From positions 868,001-932,000 of the forward strand of contig NW_027469086.1 in NCBI RefSeq assembly GCF_051020765.1: a stretch of DNA of 64,000 nucleotides, in the 5' to 3' direction. The DNA comes from Lasioglossum baleicum. Its lineage: Eukaryota; Arthropoda; Insecta; Hymenoptera; Halictidae. The translations under genes and the position numbers were made by a program. The notes under the pieces were generated by a model that saw only the letters and a list, made by a program, of their open reading frames with translations, did not search any database and had not been told where the DNA came from. How positions within the stretch are numbered: position 1 is the stretch's first letter; each line of letters starts with the position of its first letter. Below, piece by piece: positions 27,967 through 38,522 of this stretch.

Positions 27967-30900
27967 CTTGTTGTTGTAGGAGGCTGAGACTGCGACGCGA
28001 GTTAGACGCTGTACTGGCGGGAAATGACGACATTCAGAAGAAACTCCGAGTTGCTGGGCCCTTTGTCTGCTATCATATTTCTCGGGAAGAGTGGGGGTTA
28101 TCTCGAATGGGTAAGTTTCTCTTCTAATCTTCGGCTTGACGAATGCTACGGATGTGATAGCTACGTTTCGCTGACGCGCGTTTTGTGTCGGATTACTCGA
28201 GGCGCGCTTGAGTTTGTTTGCGTGTACGATTTTGTAATGGTTACCTATTCTTATTTTTACGTTGTTTGCACCTATTAGTTCGCAAATTTCGTGTGGCCCT
28301 GTATATTGTTCGTCAAATTTGTTTTTACAAGGTTCCTTTAATAGGAATACTTGTTCTCCTACCTTGAACTGGACGGGGTTGATTCTTCTATCGTAATAAG
28401 TCTTAGACTTTTCCTTCGCGGAAATTAGGTTGTCGCGCGCGCGGGCTTGTGTTTCGCTAATTTTCCTGTGGAGGTCAAAGAGATAGTGGGAGTAGGATTC
28501 GTTTTCCAGTTCGTAAGGATAGGAGTCGGCGGAAGGAACGCGTGCTAGTGAACCGAAAACCAATTCGTGTGGAGTGAAATTCGTTCCTTCATGGACGCTC
28601 GTGTTATAGCTGAACATGGCTAGGTTGATCCATTTGTCCCAATTGGTTTTATGAACATATTGTTTTAGATATTCTGTTAGGACGTGGTGGGATCTCTCTA
28701 TAGAGCCATTGCTTTGCGGGTGAAATGCTGTTGTTTGCAGACGGGTAATTCGGAAACGTCTGGCGACGGCCTTCATGAGGGAGCTTGTAAAATTCGTCCC
28801 TTGATCCGTCAAGATGGCTTTGGGTGTTCCAAAACGGCAGATCCAGTAATTGACGAATGCGTCGGCAGTACTAATGGCGTCGGCTGATTTGAGTGGAGCG
28901 GCGACCGAGTATTTCGTCAATAGGTCCTGCATGGTGAGAACATATGTGTTTTCATCCGTGGTTGTAGGCAGGGGGCCTACAATGTCCATTGAAACCTTGT
29001 CAAATGCCCGGTTGGGTGTGTCTGTGATTGTCATGGGTAAACGCGTTTTTACCCTCGTTAGCTTGTTACGTTGGCAGCTTAAACAATCGTTGATGAAGCT
29101 TGCCACTTCGGTCTTCATCCCGTTCCACCAGTATCTCTCCCGTATTCTCTTGAGAGTTTTGGTAATTCCTTTGTGGCCGGCATACGCGGACACATGATTT
29201 TCCCTAATAATATCTGTCCTTCTGTCTTCGGCCGGGATCTGAATTTCATTGCTGCAAAGGAATATGTGTACGTGGGTGTCCTCGAACGTTTCAACGAGGA
29301 GGTTTGAGACGTATTCCATGGAGAGGTGGTCGATGTAGGTTTTGGAAATAGAAAACGACGTTATTCCAAGCTCGTTGATAGCATCGAACAAGGTTCGAAG
29401 ACATTCTTTCAGGTCTTCTTCTGAGACCTCATGTAATGGGGTTGGCTTGATCGGTATTTGAATTAATGTATGTCCACCGTATTTGCTGACTCGTGCCCTA
29501 AACAGAGTCAGGTCCTGAGCGTTGGCCAATTTCCCTAGTCTATTGAGATCCATGGCCCCCGTATCGATTGGTTGACCATCCAACGTTGAAAAACAGACCA
29601 GGTTGTCATTTCTCATGATTAACCGGTCGCGTGTGTAAGTGACTATCCTCTGTCCTCTTGGTACAACTCCCTCTCCTTCCTCTCCTTCCTCTCCTTCCTC
29701 TTCTTCTTCTTCTTCTTCTCCTTCTTCTCCTTCCGAAGGTAAGCTTTCTTCTCTCTCATCCATCCAGTTGGGTCCCGTTGGTTGGGGAATTAGGCTGGGG
29801 ACGACGGTTAAGATGTCCTCCAGTCCTGTTATGAGTGGCTCCTCTTGACTGGAGGCGGGTACTAGGGGTGATGATACCAAGAGGCTGTCGTCATCTGAAC
29901 TCGCCTCAGGGCGTGGTGACGTTTTCGATGGTGGTCCAGATGTTGAGTTTGTCGATGATTTCCTCTTCCTCGGGGGAATTGACTGAGGCGGTGGCATAAG
30001 ATGTGAGTAGGCCCATCTCCTTCGGCGGGTATCGAAGAGAGGGGTTCCTGGGTCTGATAACGGTGCTCTTGGCGGCGATGCGCCTCCAGGGGTGCTCCAT
30101 GAGAGGGGCAACGCCACTGGGTTTCGAGAGAGGGCATCCGCATTAGAATTCGCCTTACCGGGCTTGTAAATAACTTGATATTCAAATTCCGCTAACTTCA
30201 ATCGCCACCTGAGGAGGCGTGACGTAGGATCCTTCACTGATGTCATCCATACCAGTGGCTTATGATCCGTAACGAGTGTGAATCTTCTACCATAGATGTA
30301 CGGACGGAAGTATTGTACGGCGAATATTATTGCTAGGCATTCTTTCTCTATTGTAGAGTAATTTAACTCGGCACCGTGCAGGATACGTGAGGCGTATGCA
30401 ACGGGGCGATCTTTACCTATCTCACCCTGGCTTAGCACAGCGCCAATTGCATATCCAGAAGCGTCACATGTGACGTTAAATGGCTCCTCGAAATTGGGAT
30501 ATTGCAATACGGGTTCTGTGCATAACGCTTGTCGTAAAGTTTCAAAGGCTTCTTCTTGCTTTGGTCCCCACACGAATTTGTTTTCCTTGGTGAGGAGTTG
30601 GGTGAGGGGTTTGGAAATTTTAGCGAAACCTTCTATAAACCTACGGTAATACCCTGCTAGGCCCAAAAATTCGCGGACATTTTTCGCGTTTCTGGGTCGA
30701 GGAAAGTTCTGGACGGCGTTAATTTTTTGTGGGCATGGCTTAACGCCGTCTTTGCTAATTTGATGTCCCAGGTATGCCACTTCCTTGTGGAGGAAGCCGC
30801 ATTTCGAGGGCTGTAGCTTGAGGTTGGCGTTGCGTAATCGCTGGGCCAATTTATTGAATTTAGCTTTATGTTCCTCTAATGATCGCGCGTAGACTACAAT

Positions 30901-32769
30901 ATCGTCTAAATACACGAAGAGTTCGTTGCCTTGTAGGCCAGAAAGGATAGTGTCCATTAATCTCTGGAAGGTGGCTGGCGCGTTTCTGAGGCCGAAAGGC
31001 ATTCTATTAAATTCGTAATGCCCGAAGGGGGTGGAGAAAGCGGTCTTTGCGGCGTCCTCCTTTTCCATTCCTATCTGATGAAAACCGCTGGCCAAATCGA
31101 ATACGCTAAAGTATGTCGCGCTGCACAGCTGATCTAGGATTTCGTTAATGCTGGGCAGAGGGTATGCGTCGGCCACCGATTTTTCGTTTAGTGCGCGGTA
31201 GTCGATCACCATGCGCCATTTTTTATTGCCGTTAGCATCCGCCTTCTTCGGGACAATCCACAAGGGGGAATTGTAGGGAGAGTTAGACGAGACGACTATG
31301 TCGTTTTGTAATAGTTCAAACATTTGCTTGTTAATCTCCTCCTTGTGGATTGGCGGATAACGGTATTGCTTCGTGTGTACGGGGATCTCATCCGTTGTGG
31401 GGATCTTATGGGTGACCGCGTTTGTCTTCCCCAGGCGATCCCCTTGGAGGTGGAAGAGGTCGTTATTTTCTTCCAATAAAGATTTGACATGAGCCGTCTC
31501 ATCTTGGTTGAGGTGGCTCATGGGAATAGTGTCCATTAGCTCCTTCATGCGAGCTTTATGGGGATTTGTAATAGAATAAACCCTCTTGGGTTTGGAACGA
31601 TCGGGCTGGTTACCGGAGTTAGAATTGTCGGGATGGTTACCGAATGCGTCGGGATGGTTACCGGAATTAGAAAGGTCGGGATGGTTACCGAATGCGTCGG
31701 GATGGTTACCGGAATTAGAAAGGTCGGGATGGTTACCGAATACGTCGGGATGGTTACCGGAATTAGAAAGGTCGGGATGGTTACCGAATGCGTCGGGATA
31801 GTACCCGGAATTGAAAAGGTCGGGATGGTTACCGAATGCGTCGGGATGGTTACCGGAATTAGAAAGGTCGGGATGGTTACCGAATGCGTCGGGATAGTAC
31901 CCGGAATTAGTTGAATAACGCTCGATCTCTTCCACCTCTAACACGGGTAATCGGAATGAGATCGGACGCGGAGATGTGTTGAAACATCTGAGGCTCGCTT
32001 TGCCTCCGCGATTAGTGACTACACAGTCACCGAGGAATACATCCGGCGCTACGCTGACGCGGCGGATATATCCCTGTTTCGGGCCCTGTACGCTGACTGC
32101 AATGCAGGCGGCTGTTCGGGGCTCAACGGCAAACTCATTAGAGTCTGCTGCAGTCCTTGATTCGGACTGTTGATTTTGATTTTTGCGCTTATCGACCGGT
32201 TCCTCTACGATATTATTCGATGTGATACGAATCTCTCCCGGTTGCACCCGACGTTTTGAGAGAGGGAATGTTTCTTCCTCTGTCCTTGCGGCGTGCTTTT
32301 CAAGAGAGACCTCCGTTTTCGGAGAAGGCATTGAAATAACCCTCGTCATTGAACTATCGCGGGGCTCAGTCGGCAGTGCGCGTGAATTAGAGAACGGAAT
32401 AGAAATGTTTCCGATTAAAACAAATTGCCTTGCAAAGGAAATCTCAGCTCCTCCTATAAAGAAGGGCGAGCCGAGAATCCCGTTAACACTGACTGGGAAT
32501 TCGTCCCCGAGCACGTGGAATTTGATAGGGATTGTCCCCTGAATGAATATAACGACTTCGCCGAGTGTTACTATGGAACCCTCGGTTATTCCATGAACTT
32601 CGATCGTGCTCGTGGGATCAATGGTTATCCCAGGTTTTAAACTAGACGCGCGTATCAAATTGACTTCCGAGCCCGTGTCTAATAAGAATTCACTTTTCTC
32701 GCGAAGCTGAGGGGCGGAGATTTGTACGCGCGGGATCGGCGAGTCTACTGCGAGGTTAACTGCAGAGAC
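27613..32769 (-). CDS. pol: Pol of El5: protease, RT, RNase H, integrase and ZnC
   Basis: One intact frame of about 1,700 residues in -1 relative to gag. Order: protease (DTG near the start, ILGSPFF), spacer with QGYIRRVSVAPD module, repeat array (31908-31599), RT with YLDD at 30901-30912, RNase H, a long proline/acidic insert with a GEEGEEEEEEEE run, integrase with HHCC finger and DDE core (ILTDQGTNFTS, HPQSNGSIERS), the GPHEI C-terminal domain, then a cysteine-rich protein ZnC (27966-27613). Longer than usual Ty3/gypsy Pol because of the insert and the C-terminal fusion. Confidence 0.92.
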   Translation of the reverse strand, partial: VSAVNLAVDSPIPRVQISAPQLREKSEFLLDTGSEVNLIRASSLKPGITIDPTSTIEVHGITEGSIVTLGEVVIFIQGTIPIKFHVLGDEFPVSVNGILGSPFFIGGAEISFARQFVLIGNISIPFSNSRALPTEPRDSSMTRVISMPSPKTEVSLEKHAARTEEETFPLSKRRVQPGEIRITSNNIVEEPVDKRKNQNQQSESRTAADSNEFAVEPRTAACIAVSVQGPKQGYIRRVSVAPDVFLGDCVVTNRGGKASLRCFNTSPRPISFRLPVLEVEEIERYSTNSGYYPDAFGNHPDLSNSGNHPDAFGNHPDLFNSGYYPDAFGNHPDLSNSGNHPDVFGNHPDLSNSGNHPDAFGNHPDLSNSGNHPDAFGNHPDNSNSGNQPDRSKPKRVYSITNPHKARMKELMDTIPMSHLNQDETAHVKSLLEENNDLFHLQGDRLGKTNAVTHKIPTTDEIPVHTKQYRYPPIHKEEINKQMFELLQNDIVVSSNSPYNSPLWIVPKKADANGNKKWRMVIDYRALNEKSVADAYPLPSINEILDQLCSATYFSVFDLASGFHQIGMEKEDAAKTAFSTPFGHYEFNRMPFGLRNAPATFQRLMDTILSGLQGNELFVYLDDIVVYARSLEEHKAKFNKLAQRLRNANLKLQPSKCGFLHKEVAYLGHQISKDGVKPCPQKINAVQNFPRPRNAKNVREFLGLAGYYRRFIEGFAKISKPLTQLLTKENKFVWGPKQEEAFETLRQALCTEPVLQYPNFEEPFNVTCDASGYAIGAVLSQGEIGKDRPVAYASRILHGAELNYSTIEKECLAIIFAVQYFRPYIYGRRFTLVTDHKPLVWMTSVKDPTSRLLRWRLKLAEFEYQVIYKPGKANSNADALSRNPVALPLSWSTPGGASPPRAPLSDPGTPLFDTRRRRWAYSHLMPPPQSIPPRKRKSSTNSTSGPPSKTSPRPEASSDDDSLLVSSPLVPASSQEEPLITGLEDILTVVPSLIPQPTGPNWMDEREESLPSEGEEGEEEEEEEEGEEGEEGEGVVPRGQRIVTYTRDRLIMRNDNLVCFSTLDGQPIDTGAMDLNRLGKLANAQDLTLFRARVSKYGGHTLIQIPIKPTPLHEVSEEDLKECLRTLFDAINELGITSFSISKTYIDHLSMEYVSNLLVETFEDTHVHIFLCSNEIQIPAEDRRTDIIRENHVSAYAGHKGITKTLKRIRERYWWNGMKTEVASFINDCLSCQRNKLTRVKTRLPMTITDTPNRAFDKVSMDIVGPLPTTTDENTYVLTMQDLLTKYSVAAPLKSADAISTADAFVNYWICRFGTPKAILTDQGTNFTSSLMKAVARRFRITRLQTTAFHPQSNGSIERSHHVLTEYLKQYVHKTNWDKWINLAMFSYNTSVHEGTNFTPHELVFGSLARVPSADSYPYELENESYSHYLFDLHRKISETQARARDNLISAKEKSKTYYDRRINPVQFKVGEQVFLLKEPCKNKFDEQYTGPHEICELIGANNVKIRIGNHYKIVHANKLKRASSNPTQNARQRNVAITSVAFVKPKIRRETYPFEITPTLPEKYDSRQRAQQLGVSSECRHFPPVQRLTRVAVSASYNNKMCGPVHKRRTATQKANRYTSRYRNLTCYNGVIMVACDGRELCYDCSLTTTIEHTERWRHQRMISIMNNCNNCGEKMCRETPVLNCIPCGQILASRWAIQHDDPDHVSDSSDEDTDTE
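31599..31908 (-). repeat. Coding tandem repeat array, El5
   Basis: Six to seven 48-bp FGNHPDLSNSG units and a terminal GNQPDRSKPK unit between the protease module and RT. Confidence 0.88.
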
Positions 32770-34166
32770 GAATCGTCGATCTGGTCTTCGGGGAACTCGT
32801 TCGTTCGAACGGCGGTCTGCGTGAATGTTTGGTTGCGCTTTGTTGGGGCGGCCTCCCGCTGTTGATTCGTTCCTGTCGGGAGGCCTGACTCGTTTCCCGA
32901 GCGCAGGTTATTGTTATAGGCTCTTTTTCGACATTCGTGAATGTCATGCCCGGGAGTTTTGCAATAGTTGCAAAACTTGCGGGGCTCTCCCGAACGTCTG
33001 TCGCGATTTGAATTCGGGTCCCGGTTTTCGCGCTGCGGGTTTTGTTCGCGAGGGGTTTCGGATCGCCACTGCGGAGTTGGAGAACGATAAGAGTTGCGGT
33101 TCGAGTTTCTCCACGAGTCTCGACGTTGGTCGGACCCGTTATCGCGACGCTCATCCGGTCTGTTGTCGCGACGTTCAGGGATGCGTTCGCGAGAATTGAA
33201 ATTGTCAGAAGAGCGTGGGCGATAGGAGCTTCTGTTATCTGAGAAGCTTACCTTGCGGGAATCGTCACGATTAGATTCGCGACGACGGTTTTGATACAGC
33301 TCATATTGCTTATATGCAGAGATGGCTGCTTCGAAGATCTCTGCCGAATTCTGAGAACGGCAATGCAAAACTTCGCTGCGAAGTTGTGGGAGTAGACCGC
33401 GAAGGAAGCACTCGACTGTGAAACGATCGATTTCTCTGTAGTCGTAATGTCCTTCGGTAGAATCGCTGATGGCGGTTCGTAAATCTTTGACTCGATTTAT
33501 GAAGTCAAGAATATGCTCATTGTTGCCCTGGGCTACGCTTGCCAATTCGCCACGGTACTGGTCCACGAATTTGTAGGGTCCCAGTACTGTTCGTAGCTTA
33601 TCGCAAAGTTGTGAGATCGTACGTATGTTTTCGCCTTCAATGGCAGCGTACGCACGATCGGAAAGTTTATTGCAGATTAGTTTAGTAAGGGCACGTTCTA
33701 TGGATTCGGGGATAGAATCACGCGCGCGTTTGCAGGCGCGGATGAATTTTAGGACGGGAATCGATGTTCCGTCGAATTTGGGTACGAGTTCTGCGGCTTG
33801 TTTCAACGCGAAATTTCCTGTTGGCTCATATTGCGGGATTTCGCGTGGCTCTGATAATGAAGGTTCTCGCGTGTTAGAGACGTTACTGGGGCCTGGTGTA
33901 GGCGCTTGGTGACGTAAGTTTTGGTTCAAGGCTTGAATATTGTGGAGCTCTTTGCGTATTTCATCGAGCATGTTATTTTGATTCTGTGCGTCTTCTTCAT
34001 ATTTAAGACGCAATTTAGCAATGAATTCGGTTTGCTCTTTTAAATATTCCTCTTTACGGGCGAGATCTTGCGCGTAAAGAAATAGCTCTTCCTCGGTTGG
34101 CGGAGGAAGGTCTTGATTAGGATCCGCTCGGGGATCCGTTTGGGATCGTGTGATTGGGCGAGACAT
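32745..34166 (-). CDS. gag: Gag, lineage B (473 aa), El5
   Basis: Nearly identical to the El2 Gag, with CCHC knuckle and basic region intact. The ATG lies only 16 bp from the El6 insertion point, so the leader, not the protein, is disrupted. The end overlaps the pol frame by about 25 nt. Confidence 0.93.
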   Translation of the reverse strand: MSRPITRSQTDPRADPNQDLPPPTEEELFLYAQDLARKEEYLKEQTEFIAKLRLKYEEDAQNQNNMLDEIRKELHNIQALNQNLRHQAPTPGPSNVSNTREPSLSEPREIPQYEPTGNFALKQAAELVPKFDGTSIPVLKFIRACKRARDSIPESIERALTKLICNKLSDRAYAAIEGENIRTISQLCDKLRTVLGPYKFVDQYRGELASVAQGNNEHILDFINRVKDLRTAISDSTEGHYDYREIDRFTVECFLRGLLPQLRSEVLHCRSQNSAEIFEAAISAYKQYELYQNRRRESNRDDSRKVSFSDNRSSYRPRSSDNFNSRERIPERRDNRPDERRDNGSDQRRDSWRNSNRNSYRSPTPQWRSETPREQNPQRENRDPNSNRDRRSGEPRKFCNYCKTPGHDIHECRKRAYNNNLRSGNESGLPTGTNQQREAAPTKRNQTFTQTAVRTNEFPEDQIDDSSLQLTSQ

Positions 34167-34178
34167 TTTGCGATATTA

Positions 34179-34182
34179 GTGT
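34179..34182. repeat. Target site duplication gtgt of El6
   Basis: gtgt at 34179-34182 and 51481-51484 flank El6 in the El5 leader; the uninterrupted leader is seen in El2 around 2995-3006. Confidence 0.88.
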
Positions 34183-36155
34183 TGTCACGTCCGTCACTGT
34201 GTTTTTGTTACAGGTACCAAGAGAGAGAAAAGGATGGCACTCAAGAACAGTGACAGACGGACGGTGGAGATATGAAGAGTAATTGAAGAGTGGTCTTTCG
34301 TGCCGAGACAGCCGCGGGCTGTCATATGCACTAGGACAACCGATATTGCTATGGATGCAGTCAAGAAGAGAACGTCCGACGCGGTTACAAGAAGTGTCCC
34401 GACAAGAATCACGCGCGAGATGATGCAACGAAAACGGTGAGTTTACAGGATTCAGCAATTATACAAGACATTATACGACTCACCGCAATGCTGTATTAAC
34501 GCCTAATAATATTGTTGCAGCAGGAACTGGCGGTACTGACAGTAGGTGTCGTACATCGGGTCTTCTATACAGATGTCCTCGAGGTGGGGAAGATCTGGCA
34601 GAGTTGCTGCTGCTCGGTTCGGGACGACATTAGTGGCCTTGGATGCTGGCCGCAAGACGACACGTTGATGATTTGGCAGAGGGACGTCACTGATGATTCG
34701 GCAACGGACCCTGGGAACGATGATCGTGTCTCGGCTGTCGTCGTCGTCGGCTATGTCGATCACCTCTGGACAATCGACCGGATGCAGAACTGGCGTCGGA
34801 GCTCGCGAGAGGTCCGCGTGGTTGACCTCTTTAGGAGGGTTGCAAGGGCAACCGTATACAGAAACGTAATCGGACGCGTCACACGGAATGTGCTCGGTGG
34901 TTCCCAGAAGTTCGGTCCACTCGGTAGTGGCAATGATTTGATCGAGCACCGCTTTATTTCTCAACGCGCGTCTCAATTTAGCAAGTTGATACTTGCGTCC
35001 CGCTCGACGTGGGCGTCGCATGGGTAAGGAATAGTAATGATGGAATATTAATAATATAATGAAAATGAACTTCCACTTGTTATTAACCTTTTTGGTAGTT
35101 AACTCGCTTCACGTCTATAGTGGCGGCTCAGCGTTTCCACTGCGCTCTTTAGACCAATTCTAGACGTGGCACGAGAACTTCTCTATGACTCGCTTCAAAT
35201 TCCTTATTGGCGGCTCAGCGTTTCCACTGCGCACTTTAGACCAAGTCCGGATATGTCACGAGTTTAATATATTCGATGCAAGAACTGAATTGGAAGATGG
35301 TGTTGAACTAACACAAGAATAACAAGATCGAAGCACTGGTATAACAACGATATATTAAATAAGAACAGGTAAGTACACTGGTATACAATATGTAAGTAGT
35401 ATTATAATAGGAGTAGTAATTGGATTAATGAATAATGGATATTGTAATATGTTATAGGATTAATGTATGAGAATTAGGACTTGAGTTGAGTTGAGTTAGA
35501 GTTGGAATTGGAATTGGAATTAGGAGTGAAGGATCGACACACTTCACTTCGCGGAGCTAGACTGAACACGTCTGCTCTTGAAGCCGGACTGGCGGCTGAG
35601 GCCAGGTAGGCACGTCTGTGCGAGTCGCTGGCTGAAGGCGGACTGCTCGAGTCGCGAGATGGAGGCGGACTGATGCAAGCGCCTGCTCTGCCTTGCCTCC
35701 ATCGGTCGGAGTGGGGATAGCTGACGCTGCAGTCTCTTTGTTCTTCAGTCGTCGGAGTGGGAGAACCGCTGACGCAGCAGCGTCTTCGCTCCCGGGGACT
35801 GCACGTGCATTTCTGCTGACGCTGCAGTCTCGTGGCTGTCCTATTGCCCTCTACGAGCGTGGGACTGCTGATGCAGCAGTCTTTGGACTTCTCGACGTTT
35901 CTAGAAGCTTCTAGAGTGATGCAATACTTTATTGCATTATGTGTCGTGGTGATGGGTTGAAACTGAGGTAAGGTGTTGATCAAGGAGAAGTTATGGTGAT
36001 GGGTAGAGACGGAGATAAGGATTAGAACAATACAATAATGAGATCTTAATACTATGCTCTTATGTCTAGGGGACGGTGTATGGATCTTATGCAGATCAGA
36101 CCTTGTATACATAGTGTGTGTACAAGGCCAACGTCGTACATCGGACGACGTAACA
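34183..36155 (-). repeat. El6 3' LTR (lineage A, 1973 bp)
   Basis: Carries a shortened heat-shock-type element (about 35889-35913; a 10-bp unit is missing compared with El3) and the LTR gene 34503-35021. Confidence 0.94.
34503..35021 (-). CDS. LTR-encoded SUMO-motif protein (172 aa), El6 3' LTR
   Basis: Intact variant with ISDVPLPNHQRV instead of IRDVPLPAHQRV; motif VIDIADDDD unchanged. The opposite strand happens to be open over the whole gene here (34512-35027), which is not so in other copies and is taken as chance. Confidence 0.78.
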   Translation of the reverse strand: MRRPRRAGRKYQLAKLRRALRNKAVLDQIIATTEWTELLGTTEHIPCDASDYVSVYGCPCNPPKEVNHADLSRAPTPVLHPVDCPEVIDIADDDDSRDTIIVPRVRCRIISDVPLPNHQRVVLRPASKATNVVPNRAAATLPDLPHLEDICIEDPMYDTYCQYRQFLLQQYY

Positions 36156-36168
36156 CCTCCCAACGCGG
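36156..36168 (-). other. Polypurine tract of El6
   Basis: Minus-strand ccgcgttgggagg next to the 3' LTR, as in El3. Confidence 0.6.
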
Positions 36169-36221
36169 AAAAGAAATTTCTTACAAGGAAGAAATTTCTC
36201 GCTCAACACTCGATCACACAC

Positions 36222-38522
36222 TCATTCATGCGACGCATCGTCCGGAGGTACTCCGCGCAGGGAGCACAGTTCTCGGCGAGTATTTCCTATATTTGTACGA
36301 AACACTGGTCGCACTGAAATGTTGTCGGTGTCGGCACGTGGGGCTGGGGCTGGTTTTGTAATGTCCGACAAGTCGTATTCGCAATGTTCATTTTTCGACT
36401 GTCTTTTCTCGGGGTTTAGGGCGGGTGGGGAATCACTTTGTTCACTAACTCTTTCACTTGCACTTTTGTCTTTTCTTATCTGCGTCCAGATGAGTGTCAC
36501 GTTTCGCTGACGCGGGTTTTGCGTTGGATTATTCGGCGCACGCTTGAGTTTGTTTGCGTGTACAATCTTAAAATGGTTCCCTACTTTAATTTTTACATTG
36601 TTTGAGTCTAGGATGTCGCAAATTTCGTGAGGACCCGTATATTGCGCATCGAATTTGCCCTTGCAGGGTTCTTTGAGTAGGAATACCTGTTCTATATCTT
36701 CCGGTGGTCGAAGGAGATTTTGCCGATGCTGGGCTTCGAATTTCGCTCGCTTATTCTCATAGGAATATCCGTTATCGCGAGGGTACTCGGATTTATATTG
36801 CTTTCTTGCTGACGCGTATTTCGCTGTAGCGCAGAGATTAATTTTATCGTATTCGTTTCGCTTCGCATGGCAACGTGCAGATGGAAGTTGAAAGGAATCG
36901 AGTTTCTGTGGATCATCAAAGATATGATTGTGAAGTAAGTTATGAAGTTCTTTTACTCTGGAGGCTTTGATATCCTTCTCTGGTTTAGAACTGTCACTGG
37001 GTTTATTGTGCAATATAGAACAGACCTGCTTACATATGGGTCTTGAAGATCTTTGATTGTCGTAGGAATGGAGTTGGTCTTGGAATTGATCGGGCTGGTT
37101 ACCGGAGTTAGAATAATGATCGGGATGGTTACCGAATACGTCGGGATGATACCCGGAATTAGTAAGGTCGGTATGGTTACCGAATACGTCGGGATGATAC
37201 CCGGAATTGGAAAGGTCGGGATGGTTACCGAATGCGTCGGGGTGATACCCGGAATTGGAAAGGTCGGGATGGTTACCGAATGCGTCGGGGTGATACCCGG
37301 AATTGGTAAGGTCGGGATGGTTACCGAATGCGTCGGGGTGATACCCGGAATTAGAAAGGTCGGGATGGTTACCGAATACGTCGGGATGATACCCGGAATT
37401 AGAAAGGTCGGGATGGTTACCGAATGCGTCGGGATAGTACCCGGAATTAGTAAGGTCGGGATGGTTACCGAATGCGTCGGGATGGTTCCCGGAATTAGTA
37501 AGGTCGGGATGGTTACCGAATGCGTCGGGATAGTACCCGGAATTAGAAAGGTCGGAAGAGTACGACTCGATTTCTTCCATCTCCAATGGGGGCAATCGAA
37601 ATGAAACTCTTTCCGACGAGGTGTTAAAACACCGGAGGCTCGCTTTGCCTTTACGATTGGTGACGACACAGTCACCCAGGAATACATCCGGCGCTACATT
37701 AACACGGCGGATATATCCCTGTTTAGGTCCTTCGACGTCGACCGCTATGCACGCAACGGTACGAGGTTCGAGGACGAATTCTTCGGATTTCGGAGGAGTC
37801 TTTGTTCGGACTCGATCCTCACGCTCCACGATCCGACTTCTCGCAGTGTACTCCGATATCTCTCGAGTCTCCTTCGATTCCGGCCGGCTTTTCACGGCGT
37901 TTTTCTCTAGGGAGCACTCGATCGAATCCCGAGGAGGCATTGAAATAACCTCCGTCACCGGAGCTCTGCAAGGTCTGACCGCGGGTGCACGAGGATTTGA
38001 GGAAGACACTCGAACGTTCCTTGCCGAATGTTCCTCACGCTTGGCGGCTGGAGTTTTAACGAGATCGTTGGTCATAGACGAAGGCATTGAAATAACCTCT
38101 GCTGCCAATTTATCGCGAGGCTCAGCCGTGGGCGCGCAAGGGTTCGAGAAGGGAACCCGAATGTTTCCTATCGTTATGGATTGATTTGCAAAGGAGATCT
38201 CGGCTCCTGTTCTGAAGAAGGGAGAACCGAGGATTCCGTCGATGTTAATTGGGAAGTTTTCTTCCAAGACATGAAATTCGATAGGGTTTTGACCCTGTAA
38301 GTGTATTTTAATTTGACCGAGAGTTGGAATGGATCCCTCGGTTATTCCTTGGACTTCTATAGTGTTCGTATGATCTATAGGTAGATTTGGTTCTAGACTT
38401 GACGCACGAATTAGATTGATCTCCGAACCCGTGTCTAACAAAAATTCACACTTCTTTTGTAATTGAGGGGCGGAGATTTTTACGCGCGGAATTGGTGAGT
38501 CTGCAGCAAGATTTACTGCTGA
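36222..38522 (-). CDS. Protease fused to integrase C-terminus, chimeric frame of El6
   Basis: Protease (DTG, ILGSPFF), QGYIRRVNVAPD module, a long repeat array, then a linker of the El7 env type (ICKQVCSILHNK, FDDPQKLDSFQLPSARC) up to PPEDIE. The frame then jumps to the C-terminal domain of integrase (QVFLLKEPCKGKFDAQYTGPHEI) and the common tail. RT, RNase H and the integrase core are absent. The joint at 36688-36693 has microhomology. The frame is open throughout, perhaps by chance, or because the tail must stay translated. Confidence 0.82.
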   Translation of the reverse strand, partial: SAVNLAADSPIPRVKISAPQLQKKCEFLLDTGSEINLIRASSLEPNLPIDHTNTIEVQGITEGSIPTLGQIKIHLQGQNPIEFHVLEENFPINIDGILGSPFFRTGAEISFANQSITIGNIRVPFSNPCAPTAEPRDKLAAEVISMPSSMTNDLVKTPAAKREEHSARNVRVSSSNPRAPAVRPCRAPVTEVISMPPRDSIECSLEKNAVKSRPESKETREISEYTARSRIVEREDRVRTKTPPKSEEFVLEPRTVACIAVDVEGPKQGYIRRVNVAPDVFLGDCVVTNRKGKASLRCFNTSSERVSFRLPPLEMEEIESYSSDLSNSGYYPDAFGNHPDLTNSGNHPDAFGNHPDLTNSGYYPDAFGNHPDLSNSGYHPDVFGNHPDLSNSGYHPDAFGNHPDLTNSGYHPDAFGNHPDLSNSGYHPDAFGNHPDLSNSGYHPDVFGNHTDLTNSGYHPDVFGNHPDHYSNSGNQPDQFQDQLHSYDNQRSSRPICKQVCSILHNKPSDSSKPEKDIKASRVKELHNLLHNHIFDDPQKLDSFQLPSARCHAKRNEYDKINLCATAKYASARKQYKSEYPRDNGYSYENKRAKFEAQHRQNLLRPPEDIEQVFLLKEPCKGKFDAQYTGPHEICDILDSNNVKIKVGNHFKIVHANKLKRAPNNPTQNPRQRNVTLIWTQIRKDKSASERVSEQSDSPPALNPEKRQSKNEHCEYDLSDITKPAPAPRADTDNISVRPVFRTNIGNTRRELCSLRGVPPDDASHE
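36688..36693. other. Recombination breakpoint with 6-nt microhomology, El6
   Basis: AGAACA (minus strand) occurs in both presumed parents: after the linker in the ZnA-type cassette (ccggaagatacAGAACA) and before the integrase C-terminus in El1 (gtaggAGAACAggtattcc). Confidence 0.6.
37088..37554 (-). repeat. Coding tandem repeat array, El6
   Basis: The longest 48-bp array in the window, about nine units, with NHPD/YHPD/YYPD variants. It precedes the env-type linker. Confidence 0.88.

Noticed and set aside
34512..35027. 171-codon ORF antisense to the LTR gene (also 49837-50352)
   Set aside because: Open only in El6. El1, El3 and El7 have stops in this frame, while the sense ORF is conserved between lineages.
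35474..36163. 229-codon ORF across U3 and the polypurine tract of El6 (also 50799-51503)
   Set aside because: Not open in other lineage A LTRs; low-complexity Ser/Pro/Arg text from degenerate repeats.
37053..37604. Open frames opposite the repeat arrays (MVTECVGMV-type text), also at 31558-31914, 9188-9427, 43820-44527, 54661-55047
   Set aside because: They are antisense readings of the 48/30-bp coding repeats; unit length is a multiple of three, so all frames stay open by construction.
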